Assembly (NCBI RefSeq): GCF_016858125.1
Contig: NZ_CP064781.1
Coordinates: 2,365,501-2,429,500, forward strand
Direction: 5' to 3'
From: Azospira restricta
GTDB lineage: Bacteria > Pseudomonadota > Gammaproteobacteria > Burkholderiales > Rhodocyclaceae
Length of the DNA: 64,000 nt
Made by a program: the position numbers and the translations under genes. Shown in pieces: positions 1-9,791 of the stretch. Below the pieces are notes generated by a model. It did not search any database and was not told the DNA's origin. It was given only the letters and a program-made list of their open reading frames with translations. The stretch's first letter is position 1, and each line of letters begins with the position of its first letter.

Positions 1-1
1 C

Positions 2-979
2 TTCGACCGGCTGACGATGGAATGGACCGCCTTCGTCGTCATCGGTCTGACCGTGCTCGGCGGCCTGATCATGTTCTTCTTCCGCCGTCTCGCCGAGGAC
101 ATCGGCGTCGCCCGCGAGCGGGCGGTGGCGATCGTTCGCGGCTACCGCGGCGAGCCGCTGAAGGTGCAGCGCGACGACGAGCTGGGCTCGCTGATGAGCG
201 CGATCAACGACATGCAGCGCGACCTGCGCCACCACGAGTCGGAGATCGAGGTCGCCCGCCAGCAGCAGTTCCACAAGGAGAAGATGGCGGCGGTCGGCTC
301 GCTCGCTGCGGCGGTCGCGCACGAGATCAACAACCCGCTGTCGGCGATCGTCGGCATCGCGCAGGCGATCGACGAGGAATGCCAGAAGGAGGACTGCGCG
401 CAGTACCGCAGCGTCTGTCATCCGGAGATGATCCTCGACCAGGCCAAGCGGGTGATGCACATCACCCGCCAGATCAGCGAATTCTCGGTGCCGCAGTCGC
501 CCGATCCGGAGCTGATCGACCTCAACGGCCTGATCCGCAGCACCTGCAATTTCGTCGCCTTCGACCGCCGCTTCCGCCTCCTCGAGCTGAAGATGGACCT
601 CGAGCCGGCGCTGCCGGCGGTGTACGCCGTCGCCGACCAGCTGGTACAGGTGGCAATGAATTTGCTTATAAATGCTGCCGATGCGCTGCAGGGGCGAACC
701 GATCCGCTGCCGAAGATCGAGGTCAGTACCGCCGTCAAGGACGGCATGGTGCTGCTCTCGGTCCGCGACAACGGGACCGGCATCGCCCCCGAGGTCATCG
801 ACCAGGTGTTCAACGAGCGCTTCACGACGAAGGGGCCGGGCAAGGGGTCCGGGCTGGGACTGTTCCTGTGCCGCGAGCTGATCCGCGGCGCCGGCGGCGA
901 GATCACGCTGAACTCCGAGGTCGGCACCGGCACGCTGGTGACGGTCAGCCTGCCGGTGCCGGCGGCGCTCGGGGCGTAA
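2..979 (+). CDS. Sensor histidine kinase, 5' end outside window
   Basis: Membrane-bound two-component sensor kinase. The reading frame is open to the window edge, so the true start lies upstream; the first ATG in the window is at 17. Visible order: a transmembrane helix (residues about 6-22 from that ATG), a HAMP-like linker, a HisKA dimerisation domain with the H-box AHEINNPLSA (phosphoacceptor His), and an HATPase domain with N-box NLLINAAD, G1 box DNGTGI and G2 box GSGLGL. The periplasmic sensor part is not seen. The sigma-54-type response regulator begins 35 bp downstream in the same direction and is almost certainly its partner. The signal is unknown. Confidence 0.9.
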   Translation, partial: FDRLTMEWTAFVVIGLTVLGGLIMFFFRRLAEDIGVARERAVAIVRGYRGEPLKVQRDDELGSLMSAINDMQRDLRHHESEIEVARQQQFHKEKMAAVGSLAAAVAHEINNPLSAIVGIAQAIDEECQKEDCAQYRSVCHPEMILDQAKRVMHITRQISEFSVPQSPDPELIDLNGLIRSTCNFVAFDRRFRLLELKMDLEPALPAVYAVADQLVQVAMNLLINAADALQGRTDPLPKIEVSTAVKDGMVLLSVRDNGTGIAPEVIDQVFNERFTTKGPGKGSGLGLFLCRELIRGAGGEITLNSEVGTGTLVTVSLPVPAALGA

Positions 980-1014
980 CGAGACTAATGCAGTTCTCTG
1001 GGGAATGAACGCAT

Positions 1015-2394
<1,380 letters not shown>

Positions 2395-2421
2395 TCCATT
2401 TTTCGGAGGATGGTGCCGACC

Positions 2422-3069
2422 ATGTCGCTGCAAAGGATTTTCCGGATTTCCCTGGCGGGCGCGCTGCTGCTGCCCGCGCTCGCCGTCGCCGGGGCGGCCG
2501 AGGATTACGCCGTCGCCAAGAAGGCCTACGACGCCGGCGACGTCGTCGGCGCGATGCCGCTGCTGCGCAAGGGCACCGATGCCGGGCACGCGCCGTCGAT
2601 GGTGCTGCTCGGCGACATCCTCGACAGCTCGGAGTTCGACGAGGAGGCCGCGGTGGTGTTCCGCAAGGCCGCCGACCTGGGTGACGCCGAAGGTCAGTTC
2701 CGCCTGGGCAAGCTCTACTCGCTCGGCGAAGGCGTCAAGAAGGACCTCGCCGAAGCCCACCGCCTGATCCTGGCGGCGGCGAAGCAGGGGCACCGGCAGG
2801 CGACCAATGTCATCGCGCAGGCCTACCTCAGCGCCCAGCTCGGCATTCCCGAGAGCGCGCGCGAGGGCGAGGAGTCGCTGCGCTGGGTCAAAGCCGCAGT
2901 CGACAACGACTACCTGCCGGCGATCGACGCGATGGTGCTGGCCTACCGCAACGGCGGTTTCGGCCTGGCGCCGGACGCCAAGGAGGCCGATCGCCTGCAG
3001 GCGAAGGCAAACGCGCTGCGCAACGTGCAGCAGGCGACGACGCGTCCGAAGCGGAGGGCCGCCAAATGA
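2422..3069 (+). CDS. Secreted Sel1-repeat protein
   Basis: The protein starts with a signal peptide (hydrophobic segment LAGALLLPALAVAGA) and then carries Sel1-like tetratricopeptide units, for example AVVFRKAADLGDAEGQFRLG and the following GVKKDLAEAHRL helix pair. Such repeats build a curved protein-binding scaffold. The ATG at 2422 is preferred over the in-frame ATG at 2410 because the GGAGG at 2405-2409 touches 2410 directly and leaves usable spacing only for 2422. Its stop overlaps the start of the cytochrome gene (ATGA), so the two are translationally coupled. Function unknown; an assembly or partner-docking role in the periplasm is inference. Confidence 0.8.
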   Translation: MSLQRIFRISLAGALLLPALAVAGAAEDYAVAKKAYDAGDVVGAMPLLRKGTDAGHAPSMVLLGDILDSSEFDEEAAVVFRKAADLGDAEGQFRLGKLYSLGEGVKKDLAEAHRLILAAAKQGHRQATNVIAQAYLSAQLGIPESAREGEESLRWVKAAVDNDYLPAIDAMVLAYRNGGFGLAPDAKEADRLQAKANALRNVQQATTRPKRRAAK

Positions 3070-3359
3070 TCAGAGTCCTGTTCGCCGCCGCGCTGCTGCT
3101 GCCGGCCGCCGGCTTCGCCGCCGACCTCGCCAAGGGGCACCGCGTCTACATGCAGCACTGCGCCAACTGCCACGGGCCGAACGGCATCTCGGTGATGGCC
3201 GGTGCGCCCAACCTGGCGCGCCAGGAGGGCCTGCGCCAGCCGGACATGATGCTGCTGCAGACGATCAAGGCCGGCCGCCGCGGCCAGCCGCCGTTCATGG
3301 GCATCCTTTCCGATCCTGATATCCTTGACGCCCTCGCCTACGCCCGCACCCTCCGCTGA
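3066..3359 (+). CDS. Small periplasmic c-type cytochrome
   Basis: A 97-residue class I-like monohaem cytochrome with an N-terminal signal peptide and one haem-binding motif, CANCH (Cys32, Cys35, His36). Met78 in PPFMGILSD is a plausible distal ligand. It overlaps the preceding Sel1 gene by 4 bp. It would act as an electron carrier or a haem-based sensor in the periplasm. The partner is not evident, but the neighbouring propeller and Sel1 proteins are exported to the same compartment. Confidence 0.85.
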   Translation: MIRVLFAAALLLPAAGFAADLAKGHRVYMQHCANCHGPNGISVMAGAPNLARQEGLRQPDMMLLQTIKAGRRGQPPFMGILSDPDILDALAYARTLR

Positions 3360-3369
3360 CCGATAGACC

Positions 3370-4443
3370 ATGAAAACAACACTGCTCGCCCGTCTCGCTC
3401 CCACCCTGCTCGCCTCCACCCTGTTCGCCACCGCGGCGCTCGCCGCGGACAAGCCCGAGGGGCTGCGCGTCATCGACTCCTTCGACGTCGGCAACAACGT
3501 CTACGTGCGCGCGCTGACCGTCGAGAAGCCGGCCAACACGCTGTGGGTCGGCACCTCGGTCGGGGTCATGGAAATCGACCTGAAGACGCAGAAGCCGAAG
3601 AACACCTTCACCCGCCAGCACGGCCTGGCCAACGAGTATGTCTTCGCCGTCGGCGTCGACAGCCAGGGCTACAAGTGGTTCGGCACCAACGCCGGCGGCG
3701 CCTCGCGCTACAAGGACGGTCAGTGGAAGACCTTCTTCCCGCTGCACGGGCTGGCCGACTACTGGATCTACGCCTTCGAGAACGACAAGCAGGGCAACCT
3801 GTGGATCGGCACCTGGGCCGGCGCCAACCACTACGACGTCAAGACCGGCAAGTTCAAGACCTACGTCAAGGAGCTGATCAACGAGTGGGTCTATGGCCTC
3901 ACCGTCGATGCGTCGGGCAAGGTCTGGTTCGGCACCGAGGGCGGCGTGTCGATGTACGACGGCAAGAAGTGGCGCTCGTGGACGCACAAGGACGGCCTCG
4001 GCGCCGACAACGTCGAGAAGCTGCAGGCGAGCCCGAACACCGGCCTCGGCACGCGCTCGCGCCACGACCTGTCGACGATGGTCGAGGGGCTCGGCACCTA
4101 CAACCCGAACTACGTCTTCTCCATCCTCGCGGAACCGAACGGCACGATCTGGGCCGGCACCTGGGGCGGCGGCGTCAGCCGCTACGACGGCAGGAAGTGG
4201 ACCAACCTGACCACGCAGGACGGGCTCGCGGGCAACATCGTCTACTCGATGGCGCGCGACGACAAGGGCGTGTTCTGGTTCGGCACCGACAACGGCGTGT
4301 CGCGCTATGACGGCAAGGGCTGGAAGAATTTCGGCAAGGACCAGGGGCTGCTCGACAGCCATGTCTATGCCGTGGCGATCGCGCCGAACGGCGACGTGTG
4401 GGCCGGCACCAAGCGCGGTGTCGTGCGCATTGCCGAGAAATGA
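3370..4443 (+). CDS. Secreted seven-bladed Reg_prop beta-propeller (copy 1)
   Basis: A 357-residue exported protein: a signal peptide ending near LFATAALAAD, then seven blade signatures of the two-component-regulator-propeller type (WVGT, WFGT, WIGT, WFGT, WAGT, WFGT, WAGT, each followed by a G-x-x-x-Y/I strand). Between blades 4 and 5 there is an insertion of about 35 residues (from NTGLGTRSRH to YNPNYVF). In hybrid sensor kinases this fold forms the periplasmic sensor; here it is free-standing, with no kinase domain attached. It sits 10 bp after the cytochrome gene and before a paralogue. It may be a soluble sensor or a ligand-binding partner for the upstream kinase; that is inference. Confidence 0.85.
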   Translation: MKTTLLARLAPTLLASTLFATAALAADKPEGLRVIDSFDVGNNVYVRALTVEKPANTLWVGTSVGVMEIDLKTQKPKNTFTRQHGLANEYVFAVGVDSQGYKWFGTNAGGASRYKDGQWKTFFPLHGLADYWIYAFENDKQGNLWIGTWAGANHYDVKTGKFKTYVKELINEWVYGLTVDASGKVWFGTEGGVSMYDGKKWRSWTHKDGLGADNVEKLQASPNTGLGTRSRHDLSTMVEGLGTYNPNYVFSILAEPNGTIWAGTWGGGVSRYDGRKWTNLTTQDGLAGNIVYSMARDDKGVFWFGTDNGVSRYDGKGWKNFGKDQGLLDSHVYAVAIAPNGDVWAGTKRGVVRIAEK

Positions 4444-4474
4444 TGAGCGCCCAGGCGCAACGAGGATGATTCAG

Positions 4475-5728
4475 ATGAGCCAATCAGCACTGTTCCGGAA
4501 AAAAATTTCGCTCGCGCTGTGCGCGGCATTGATCGGCCTGCCGGCCGTCGCCGCCGAGGACGAGGCGCCGCTGCTGCTGGCGCAGGCGGCGCAGCCGCAG
4601 CGCCCGATCCCCGGCGGCCTGTCGTCGCCGCTGCATCCGCCGGTCGGCCAGAGCGGGGCGCCGCTGCCGAACCAGGAGCGCGAGGGCAAGGTCACGATCG
4701 ACCCCGCGGCCAAGTTCACGCACTTCCGCGTCGGCAACAAGAACGTCAAGTCGATCCACGTCGAAGGCCCGGTGGTCTGGGTCGGCACCTCCGGCGGCGT
4801 CGTCCGCTACGACACCCGCGACGACAGCTACAAGCTCTACGATGCGAGGAACGGCCTGCTCTCCAACGGCATGTTCTTCGTCGGCAAGGTGAAGGGCATG
4901 ATCGCCGTCGGCACCTACGGCGGCGGCTTCTCGCTGCTCGACGAGAAAACCGGCAAGTGGAAGACCTACAACATTCCCGAAGGCCTCGGCGACGCCTTCG
5001 TCTACGACATCATCACCGCGACCAACGGCGACATCTGGATCGCCACCTGGTCGGGCGCCAACCGCGTGCGCGGCGGCCACCTCGACGACCGCAGCAAGTG
5101 GGATCTCTACACCGTCGAGAACACCCGAGGCGGAGTGCCCAACGACTGGGTCTACGGCCTCGCCGAAGGCCGCAACGGCGACATCTGGCTGGCCACCGAA
5201 GGCGGCATGGCGCGCTTCGCCAACAACAAGTGGGAAAACTGGAACCACCAGCGCGGCCTCGGCGCGCCGTACGAGAAGGTCAAACAGGACATCGCCTTCA
5301 AGAGCGACCCGGGCAAGCAGTCGGTGCACCACGCCAAGCAGAAGCAGGAGATGGGTCTGCAGGGCGTCGACGTCGCCTACAACCCGAACTACGTCGTCGC
5401 CCTCGAGGTCGACCGCCAGGGCCACATCTGGGCCGGCACCTGGGGCGGCGGCCTGTCGCGCTTCGACGGCAAGAAGTGGACGAGCTACACCACCGCCGAC
5501 GGCCTGCCGGGCAACCACGTCTTCATGCTGCACATGGACGACAAGGGCCGCCTCTGGGTCGGCACCAACAACGGCCTGACGCAGTATGTCGACGGCAAGT
5601 TCGGCAAGGCGATGACCACCGCCGACGGCCTCTTCGCCAACAACGTCTTCGCGATGGCCACCACTGCCGGCGGCGATTTGTGGATTGGCAGCTTCGGCGG
5701 CGTCGCCCACCTGCGACCGGCCAAGTAA
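4475..5728 (+). CDS. Secreted seven-bladed Reg_prop beta-propeller (copy 2)
   Basis: Paralogue of the preceding gene: a signal peptide (KISLALCAALIGLPAVAA), a Pro/Gln-rich linker, then seven blades (WVGTSGG, AVGTYGG, WIATWSG, WLATEGG, WAGTWGG, WVGTNNG, WIGSFGG). It has the same kind of insertion between blades 4 and 5, ending YNPNYVVAL, as copy 1. The ATG at 4475 is chosen because GAGG at 4462-4465 is correctly spaced for it; the ATG at 4466 would sit on the Shine-Dalgarno itself. Last gene of the co-directional run, followed by a strong terminator. Ligand unknown. Confidence 0.85.
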   Translation: MSQSALFRKKISLALCAALIGLPAVAAEDEAPLLLAQAAQPQRPIPGGLSSPLHPPVGQSGAPLPNQEREGKVTIDPAAKFTHFRVGNKNVKSIHVEGPVVWVGTSGGVVRYDTRDDSYKLYDARNGLLSNGMFFVGKVKGMIAVGTYGGGFSLLDEKTGKWKTYNIPEGLGDAFVYDIITATNGDIWIATWSGANRVRGGHLDDRSKWDLYTVENTRGGVPNDWVYGLAEGRNGDIWLATEGGMARFANNKWENWNHQRGLGAPYEKVKQDIAFKSDPGKQSVHHAKQKQEMGLQGVDVAYNPNYVVALEVDRQGHIWAGTWGGGLSRFDGKKWTSYTTADGLPGNHVFMLHMDDKGRLWVGTNNGLTQYVDGKFGKAMTTADGLFANNVFAMATTAGGDLWIGSFGGVAHLRPAK

Positions 5729-5742
5729 CTGCACGGAAGACA

Positions 5743-5782
5743 ACGGGCGGCGCCGGAATGCCGGCACCGCCCGTTTTTTTTT
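5743..5782 (+). terminator. Rho-independent terminator, shared by convergent genes
   Basis: A 14-bp stem (ACGGGCGGCGCCGG, 5743-5756, pairing with CCGGCACCGCCCGT, 5761-5774, with one mismatch) and AATG loop is followed by a run of T to 5782. It closes the plus-strand propeller operon and lies between it and the convergent cupredoxin gene. Confidence 0.9.
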
Positions 5783-5807
5783 GTGCTGCCCGGTTGCGCC
5801 GGTGGCG

Positions 5808-6290
5808 CTATTCGATGATCACCGCCCCCTGGACGCCTTCGTGCGCCTTGCCTTCGAGGTGGCAATACATCCGGTAGCTGCCCTTGTTCACCGGGATGAA
5901 GAACAGTTCGACGTTGCCGCCGCGGCGGGCGAGCTCGAAGGCCGAGAAGAACGGCGCCTTGACCTCGACCTGGTCCTTCACCTGCGCCTTACGCGCGGCG
6001 ATGTTCTGCAGGAATTCCGGCGCGTTGAAGTAATGGCTGTGCGAGCCGTTGTTGGTGATCACCAGGCGGTAGGGCTGCCCGGCCTTGAAGCGCAGTTCGC
6101 GCGGCGACAGGCCGTAGTCCCGCAGTTCCAGGTTGACCGACTGCATCTCCTTCCAGTCGGCCGCTTTCAGGACGGCCACGCGCGTTTCTTCGGAGAGCGG
6201 GGGTTTCGCCTCCGCTGCGTCGGCGGCGGATGCCGGTGGCAGCGGCGCGAGCACGATGGCCAGCGCCAGCAGGAATGGGGTCTTGCGCAT
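5808..6290 (-). CDS. Periplasmic cupredoxin-domain protein
   Basis: A 160-residue exported protein (signal peptide cleaved near PPASAAD) with a C-terminal cupredoxin fold. Candidate type-1 copper ligands: His84 or His86 in NGSHSHYF, Cys143 and His150 in YCHLEGKAHEG. The position where the family usually has the axial Met (H-x-x-x-G-M) reads HEGVQG, so Met appears to be absent. The ATG at 6290 has GGAGG six bases upstream. It converges on the propeller operon and shares its terminator. Role: electron transfer or copper handling (inferred from family). Confidence 0.78.
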   Translation of the reverse strand: MRKTPFLLALAIVLAPLPPASAADAAEAKPPLSEETRVAVLKAADWKEMQSVNLELRDYGLSPRELRFKAGQPYRLVITNNGSHSHYFNAPEFLQNIAARKAQVKDQVEVKAPFFSAFELARRGGNVELFFIPVNKGSYRMYCHLEGKAHEGVQGAVIIE

Positions 6291-6403
6291 GCATGCCTCC
6301 CTGGTGTGCCGGCGCGCCCGAGTGGTCGTCGAAATTGCCGGTTCTGCGGGGCAGTTTAGCGCGTGCTTATTAATTGCGGAATACCCGTGCTGCAGCGGCG
6401 GCG

Positions 6404-6736
6404 TCAGAGACGGGCGATGCAGGAGCAGTCGATCGCGGGCGGGGCTTCGACCCCGCGCGGACAGCCGAATTGCGGATGCGGAACGAGGTCGAGGATCACC
6501 GAACTGTAGCCGAAGATCCGCCCGCCGAGGTGGCGGGCGCAGCGCTGAACGTCGCTGTCGTCGGGGACGAGGTCGACCACGCACAGCTTCTTCTGCGGCG
6601 AATTGTTGCCGCACAGCACGGTGACGTTGAGCACGTTGCCGAAGTCGGCGCACAGCGCATTGAGTGCGTTGCGGATCTCGCCGACGCTGGTGCACGCGCT
6701 CAGCAGGCGCTGGACGTCGCTGCCGGTTGCGCTCAT
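6404..6736 (-). CDS. Unknown Cys-rich protein coupled to a winged-helix regulator
   Basis: A 110-residue cytoplasmic protein with eight cysteines (positions 15, 29, 42, 52, 66, 92, 104, 106), the last two as CSC near the C-terminus. I do not recognise the family. The start overlaps the stop of the regulator gene by one base (TGATG), so the two are co-translated. A metal- or redox-sensing partner of the regulator is possible, but nothing in the sequence proves it. Confidence 0.65.
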   Translation of the reverse strand: MSATGSDVQRLLSACTSVGEIRNALNALCADFGNVLNVTVLCGNNSPQKKLCVVDLVPDDSDVQRCARHLGGRIFGYSSVILDLVPHPQFGCPRGVEAPPAIDCSCIARL

Positions 6737-7062
6737 CAAGGCCACTCGAAGGCGCGGATGTCGTCGATGAACGCGTGCAGCAGCTTCATCGTCTTGTCGG
6801 CGACGGTGTAGCAATGCACGCGATGATCGTTGGCAGTCATCTCCTTGATCACGAAGCCCTGGCGCACCAGCTTCGCCAGCCGGCGCTTCAGCGTCGATTC
6901 CGGCACCGAGCAGCACAGCATCAGCGTTTTCAGGGTCATTCGCTCGCCGGCCTGCTGGCGGGCGCCGATCTCGAGGAGGATCTTCAGGTCATCGCGCGTT
7001 CCGAAGCGCTCGATATGCTTGACGGCCAGTTGGTTGAATTTTCTCAGGCTCGCGATGCTCAT
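6736..7062 (-). CDS. Winged-helix (MarR-like) transcriptional regulator
   Basis: A 108-residue protein with an N-terminal helix, a helix-turn-helix (LMLCCSVPESTLKRRLAKLV, about 46-65) and a wing strand pair (GFVIKEMTANDHRVHCYTV), as in small MarR/ArsR-type single-domain regulators. No effector domain is visible. First gene of a two-gene unit with the Cys-rich protein. Two adjacent Cys residues in the HTH helix could be redox-sensitive, which is speculative. Confidence 0.75.
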   Translation of the reverse strand: MSIASLRKFNQLAVKHIERFGTRDDLKILLEIGARQQAGERMTLKTLMLCCSVPESTLKRRLAKLVRQGFVIKEMTANDHRVHCYTVADKTMKLLHAFIDDIRAFEWP

Positions 7063-7276
7063 TGTCGGGCTTCTACTTCTTATCCGTCATAAGCCCATTG
7101 TTACGCGGTTGCCGAGGTCGCTCAACAGTTGTTTGGGATCAAGTTGAGCCGGATTTCGGAGTGTTTCACGAATGTCACTAAAGCCTGTCGCCATGGGGTG
7201 GGGCGGGGTGCGCGAGGGGCCTCTGCGTGTCGGAAATGTGGCATTGGCGACATCGGCCGTGCACTGTGCGAGGGGT

Positions 7277-7492
7277 TCAGAAAAGCGACGGCTGCGGGGC
7301 GGTCAGGCTCGCCGCCTTGACCGTGATGCGCACCAGCGAACCGTCGCCGCGCGCGGCCTCGACGACCATGTAGCCGCCGCTCGCTTCGGCGACGACGCGC
7401 ACGTTGAGTCCGCCGCGCGCGAGCTTGCCGCTGCTGCACCAGTAGTGCGCGAGTTCCCCGGGTTGCGGAATCCATTTCGCTTTTCTTGCCAT
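7277..7492 (-). CDS. Small conserved-looking hypothetical protein
   Basis: A 71-residue basic protein starting MARKAKWIPQPGE; the body alternates beta-prone stretches (NVRVVAEASGGYMVVEA, SLVRITVKAASL), suggesting a small beta-barrel. No signal peptide. The ATG at 7492 is preferred over an upstream in-frame ATG because the extension has no protein-like character. Function unknown; it stands alone between the regulator pair and zapE. Confidence 0.55.
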   Translation of the reverse strand: MARKAKWIPQPGELAHYWCSSGKLARGGLNVRVVAEASGGYMVVEAARGDGSLVRITVKAASLTAPQPSLF

Positions 7493-7550
7493 CGCCAGCG
7501 CCTGTCCTGATGTCGTCCGGATTGCCGGACGACACTGTGCCACAAACCGC

Positions 7551-7600
7551 ACCCCAAGAGTACTTCCTCGCGATGCGCGGGGCGCATCGCTCAGGGCGCG
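7551..7600. repeat. R1 dispersed repeat, single copy
   Basis: Read on the minus strand the unit is CCTGAGCGATGCG, a loop, CGCATCGCGAGGAAGTACTC and then TTGGGGTGC, which matches the copies at 12272-12366 and 22828-22962. It contains the stem GATGCGC..GCGCATC. It lies in the upstream region of zapE. Unlike the other copies it does not begin at a recognisable stop codon. Confidence 0.75.
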
Positions 7601-7665
7601 ACGGCCTTGAAGGGGCGGCGGCGGGCGCCTCGTGCGATAATCCGCGCTTCCCGAAGAAGACCGTC

Positions 7666-8781
7666 ATGCCCCACCGAGCCCTCAACGTCTCCGAGCACGG
7701 AATGCTCGACGCCTATGCGGCGACGCTCGCCGCGCGCGGCTATCGCGCCGACGCCGCGCAGCAGGCGGCGGCCGAGCGCCTGCAGCGCCTCTACGGCGAA
7801 CTGCTCGCCTTCAAGGCTGCGCGCAGCGGCCCCCTGCGCCGGCTCTTCGCGCGGCCGCAGCCGCCGCGCGGCGTCTATTTCTGGGGCGGCGTCGGCCGCG
7901 GCAAGAGCTTCCTGATGGACTGCTTCTACGACGCCGTGCCGTACCGCCGCAAGCGCCGCATCCACTTCCACGCCTTCATGCACCAGGTGCATCGCCAGCT
8001 CGACGAGCTGAAGGGCGAGGCCGATCCGATGGCCGCGCTCGCCGCGCGCATCGCGCGCGACGTGCGCCTGCTCTGCTTCGACGAATTCCACGTCTCCGAC
8101 ATCGCCGACGCGATGATCCTCGGCCGTCTGCTCGAGGCGCTGTTCGCGCGCGGCGTGATCTTCGTGATGACCTCGAACTACCCGCCCGACCGGCTGTACC
8201 CGAACGGCCTGCAGCGCGACCGCTTCCTGCCGACGATCGCGCTGATGAAGGCGCAGCTCGACGTGCTCGAGGTCGAGGCCGGCGTCGACTACCGGCTGCG
8301 CACGCTCGAGCAGGTCGAGATCTACCACCATCCGGCGGACGACTCGGCCGAGCGCAAGATGGCCGAGTACTTCGCCGCGATCGCCGGCGACGAGGGCAGG
8401 AAGGGCGGCGAGATCGACATCCTCGGGCGCAAGGTGGCGACCCGCCGGCGCGGCCACGGCGTCATCTGGTTCGACTTCGCCGTGCTCTGTGGCGGCCCGC
8501 GCTCGCAGAACGACTACCTCGAGCTGGCGCAGGGCTACCACACGGTGCTGGTTTCCGGCATCCCGAAACTGAGTGCGGCACGGGCCAACGAGGCGCGCCG
8601 CTTCACCTGGCTGGTCGACGTCTTCTACGACCACAAGGTGAAGCTGATCGCCACCGCCGACTGCGAGGCCGACCAGCTCTATACCGAGGGCGTGCAGGCG
8701 AGCGAATTCTTCCGCACGGTGAGCCGGCTGACCGAGATGCGCTCGCGCGAGTATCTTGCCCTGCAGCACCTGGCGGGCTAA
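7666..8781 (+). CDS. zapE: ZapE/AFG1-family cell-division ATPase
   Basis: A 371-residue P-loop ATPase. It has Walker A GGVGRGKS, Walker B LLCFDEFHV and the sensor-1 segment FVMTSNYPPDRLYPNGLQR, all typical of AFG1/ZapE. The family is linked to Z-ring stability in bacteria and to protein quality control in mitochondria. The ATG at 7666 begins MPHRALN; earlier in-frame ATGs read through an R1 repeat and are unlikely. The C-terminal ATADCEADQLYTEG is also characteristic. Monocistronic here. Confidence 0.92.
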   Translation: MPHRALNVSEHGMLDAYAATLAARGYRADAAQQAAAERLQRLYGELLAFKAARSGPLRRLFARPQPPRGVYFWGGVGRGKSFLMDCFYDAVPYRRKRRIHFHAFMHQVHRQLDELKGEADPMAALAARIARDVRLLCFDEFHVSDIADAMILGRLLEALFARGVIFVMTSNYPPDRLYPNGLQRDRFLPTIALMKAQLDVLEVEAGVDYRLRTLEQVEIYHHPADDSAERKMAEYFAAIAGDEGRKGGEIDILGRKVATRRRGHGVIWFDFAVLCGGPRSQNDYLELAQGYHTVLVSGIPKLSAARANEARRFTWLVDVFYDHKVKLIATADCEADQLYTEGVQASEFFRTVSRLTEMRSREYLALQHLAG

Positions 8782-8817
8782 GGTTCTCTTTCCTTTCCCT
8801 TGCGCGAGGGCTGCGCG

Positions 8818-9669
8818 ATGAAGCGCCTGCTGTCGATCCTGCTCGTCCTGCTGCCGCTGCTGGCCGCCGCCCAGCAGGAGATGGAAATCCTGCCGCTGCG
8901 CCACCGCACCGTCGACCAGGTGCTGCCGGTCCTGCGTCCGCTGCTGGAGCCGGGCGCCGCGCTCTCCGGAATGAACAACCAGCTGATCCTGCGCGCTTCG
9001 CGCAAGAACCGCGACGAGATCAGGCAGGCGCTGGCCGCGCTCGACACGCCGGCGCGCTCGCTGCGCATCCTCGTCTCGCAGCACCGCGACGCCGAGATGC
9101 GGCAAAGCGGCGCCGAGGCCTACGGCAGCGTCGGCAGCGGCAACGTGCGCATCATCCAGCCGCCGTCGGGTGTCGCCGTCGGCGGCGGCCGCGTCGAGAT
9201 CCGTCGCGATGGCAACGTTGTCGGCGGGCAGGTGGTCGACACGCGCAGCACGCGCGCTGCCGGCGCGATGCAGTCGGTGCAGGTGGTCGAGGGCGGTCGC
9301 GCCTACATCAGCGTCGGCCAGTCGCTGCCGCTGCCGCTGCGCCAGGTCGTGGTCGGCCCGGGCGGCGCGGTCGTCACCGAGACCGTGGTCTATCGCGACG
9401 TCGGCCAAGGCTTTTACGCCGAGCCGCGCCTCGCCGGCGACCGCGTCACGCTGGAGATCAGCCCGCAGTTCGACACGCCGGGCGCCGCCTATGGCAGCAT
9501 CAATACCCAGCGCCTGTCGACCACCGTCTCCGGCCGCCTCGGCGAATGGATCGAGCTCGGCGGCAGCGGCCAGCAGGCCGCCGGCCGCGAGCGCGGCGGC
9601 TTCTCGGTCGGTACCAGCGAGATCCGCGACGACCGCAGCATCTGGCTGAAGGTCGAGGAAGTCCAGTAG
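8818..9669 (+). CDS. Secretin-like NolW-domain protein without a pore domain
   Basis: A 283-residue exported protein. The signal peptide (LLSILLVLLPLLAAAQQ) is followed by a NolW/secretin N-type domain (EILPLRHRTVDQVLPVLRPL to QALAALDTPARSL). A C-terminal part resembles the end of secretin barrels (VTLEISPQFDTPG, then GRLGEWIELGG). Secretins of type II and III systems are usually over 500 residues; the multi-strand gate region is missing. No other secretion genes are near, so it is not part of a complete machine. The role is unknown. Confidence 0.7.
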   Translation: MKRLLSILLVLLPLLAAAQQEMEILPLRHRTVDQVLPVLRPLLEPGAALSGMNNQLILRASRKNRDEIRQALAALDTPARSLRILVSQHRDAEMRQSGAEAYGSVGSGNVRIIQPPSGVAVGGGRVEIRRDGNVVGGQVVDTRSTRAAGAMQSVQVVEGGRAYISVGQSLPLPLRQVVVGPGGAVVTETVVYRDVGQGFYAEPRLAGDRVTLEISPQFDTPGAAYGSINTQRLSTTVSGRLGEWIELGGSGQQAAGRERGGFSVGTSEIRDDRSIWLKVEEVQ

Positions 9670-9791
9670 CGGCCGGCGGCCGCGAAGTTTCCGGCGTCAT
9701 GCTGGCGGCGGCGGTTGCCGCTGCCTATAGTGAGTCTGCCGGGCCGCCGTCTGCGGCCGGCCCGGCGGAATGCCTTCGGAAAGGGGGAAGC

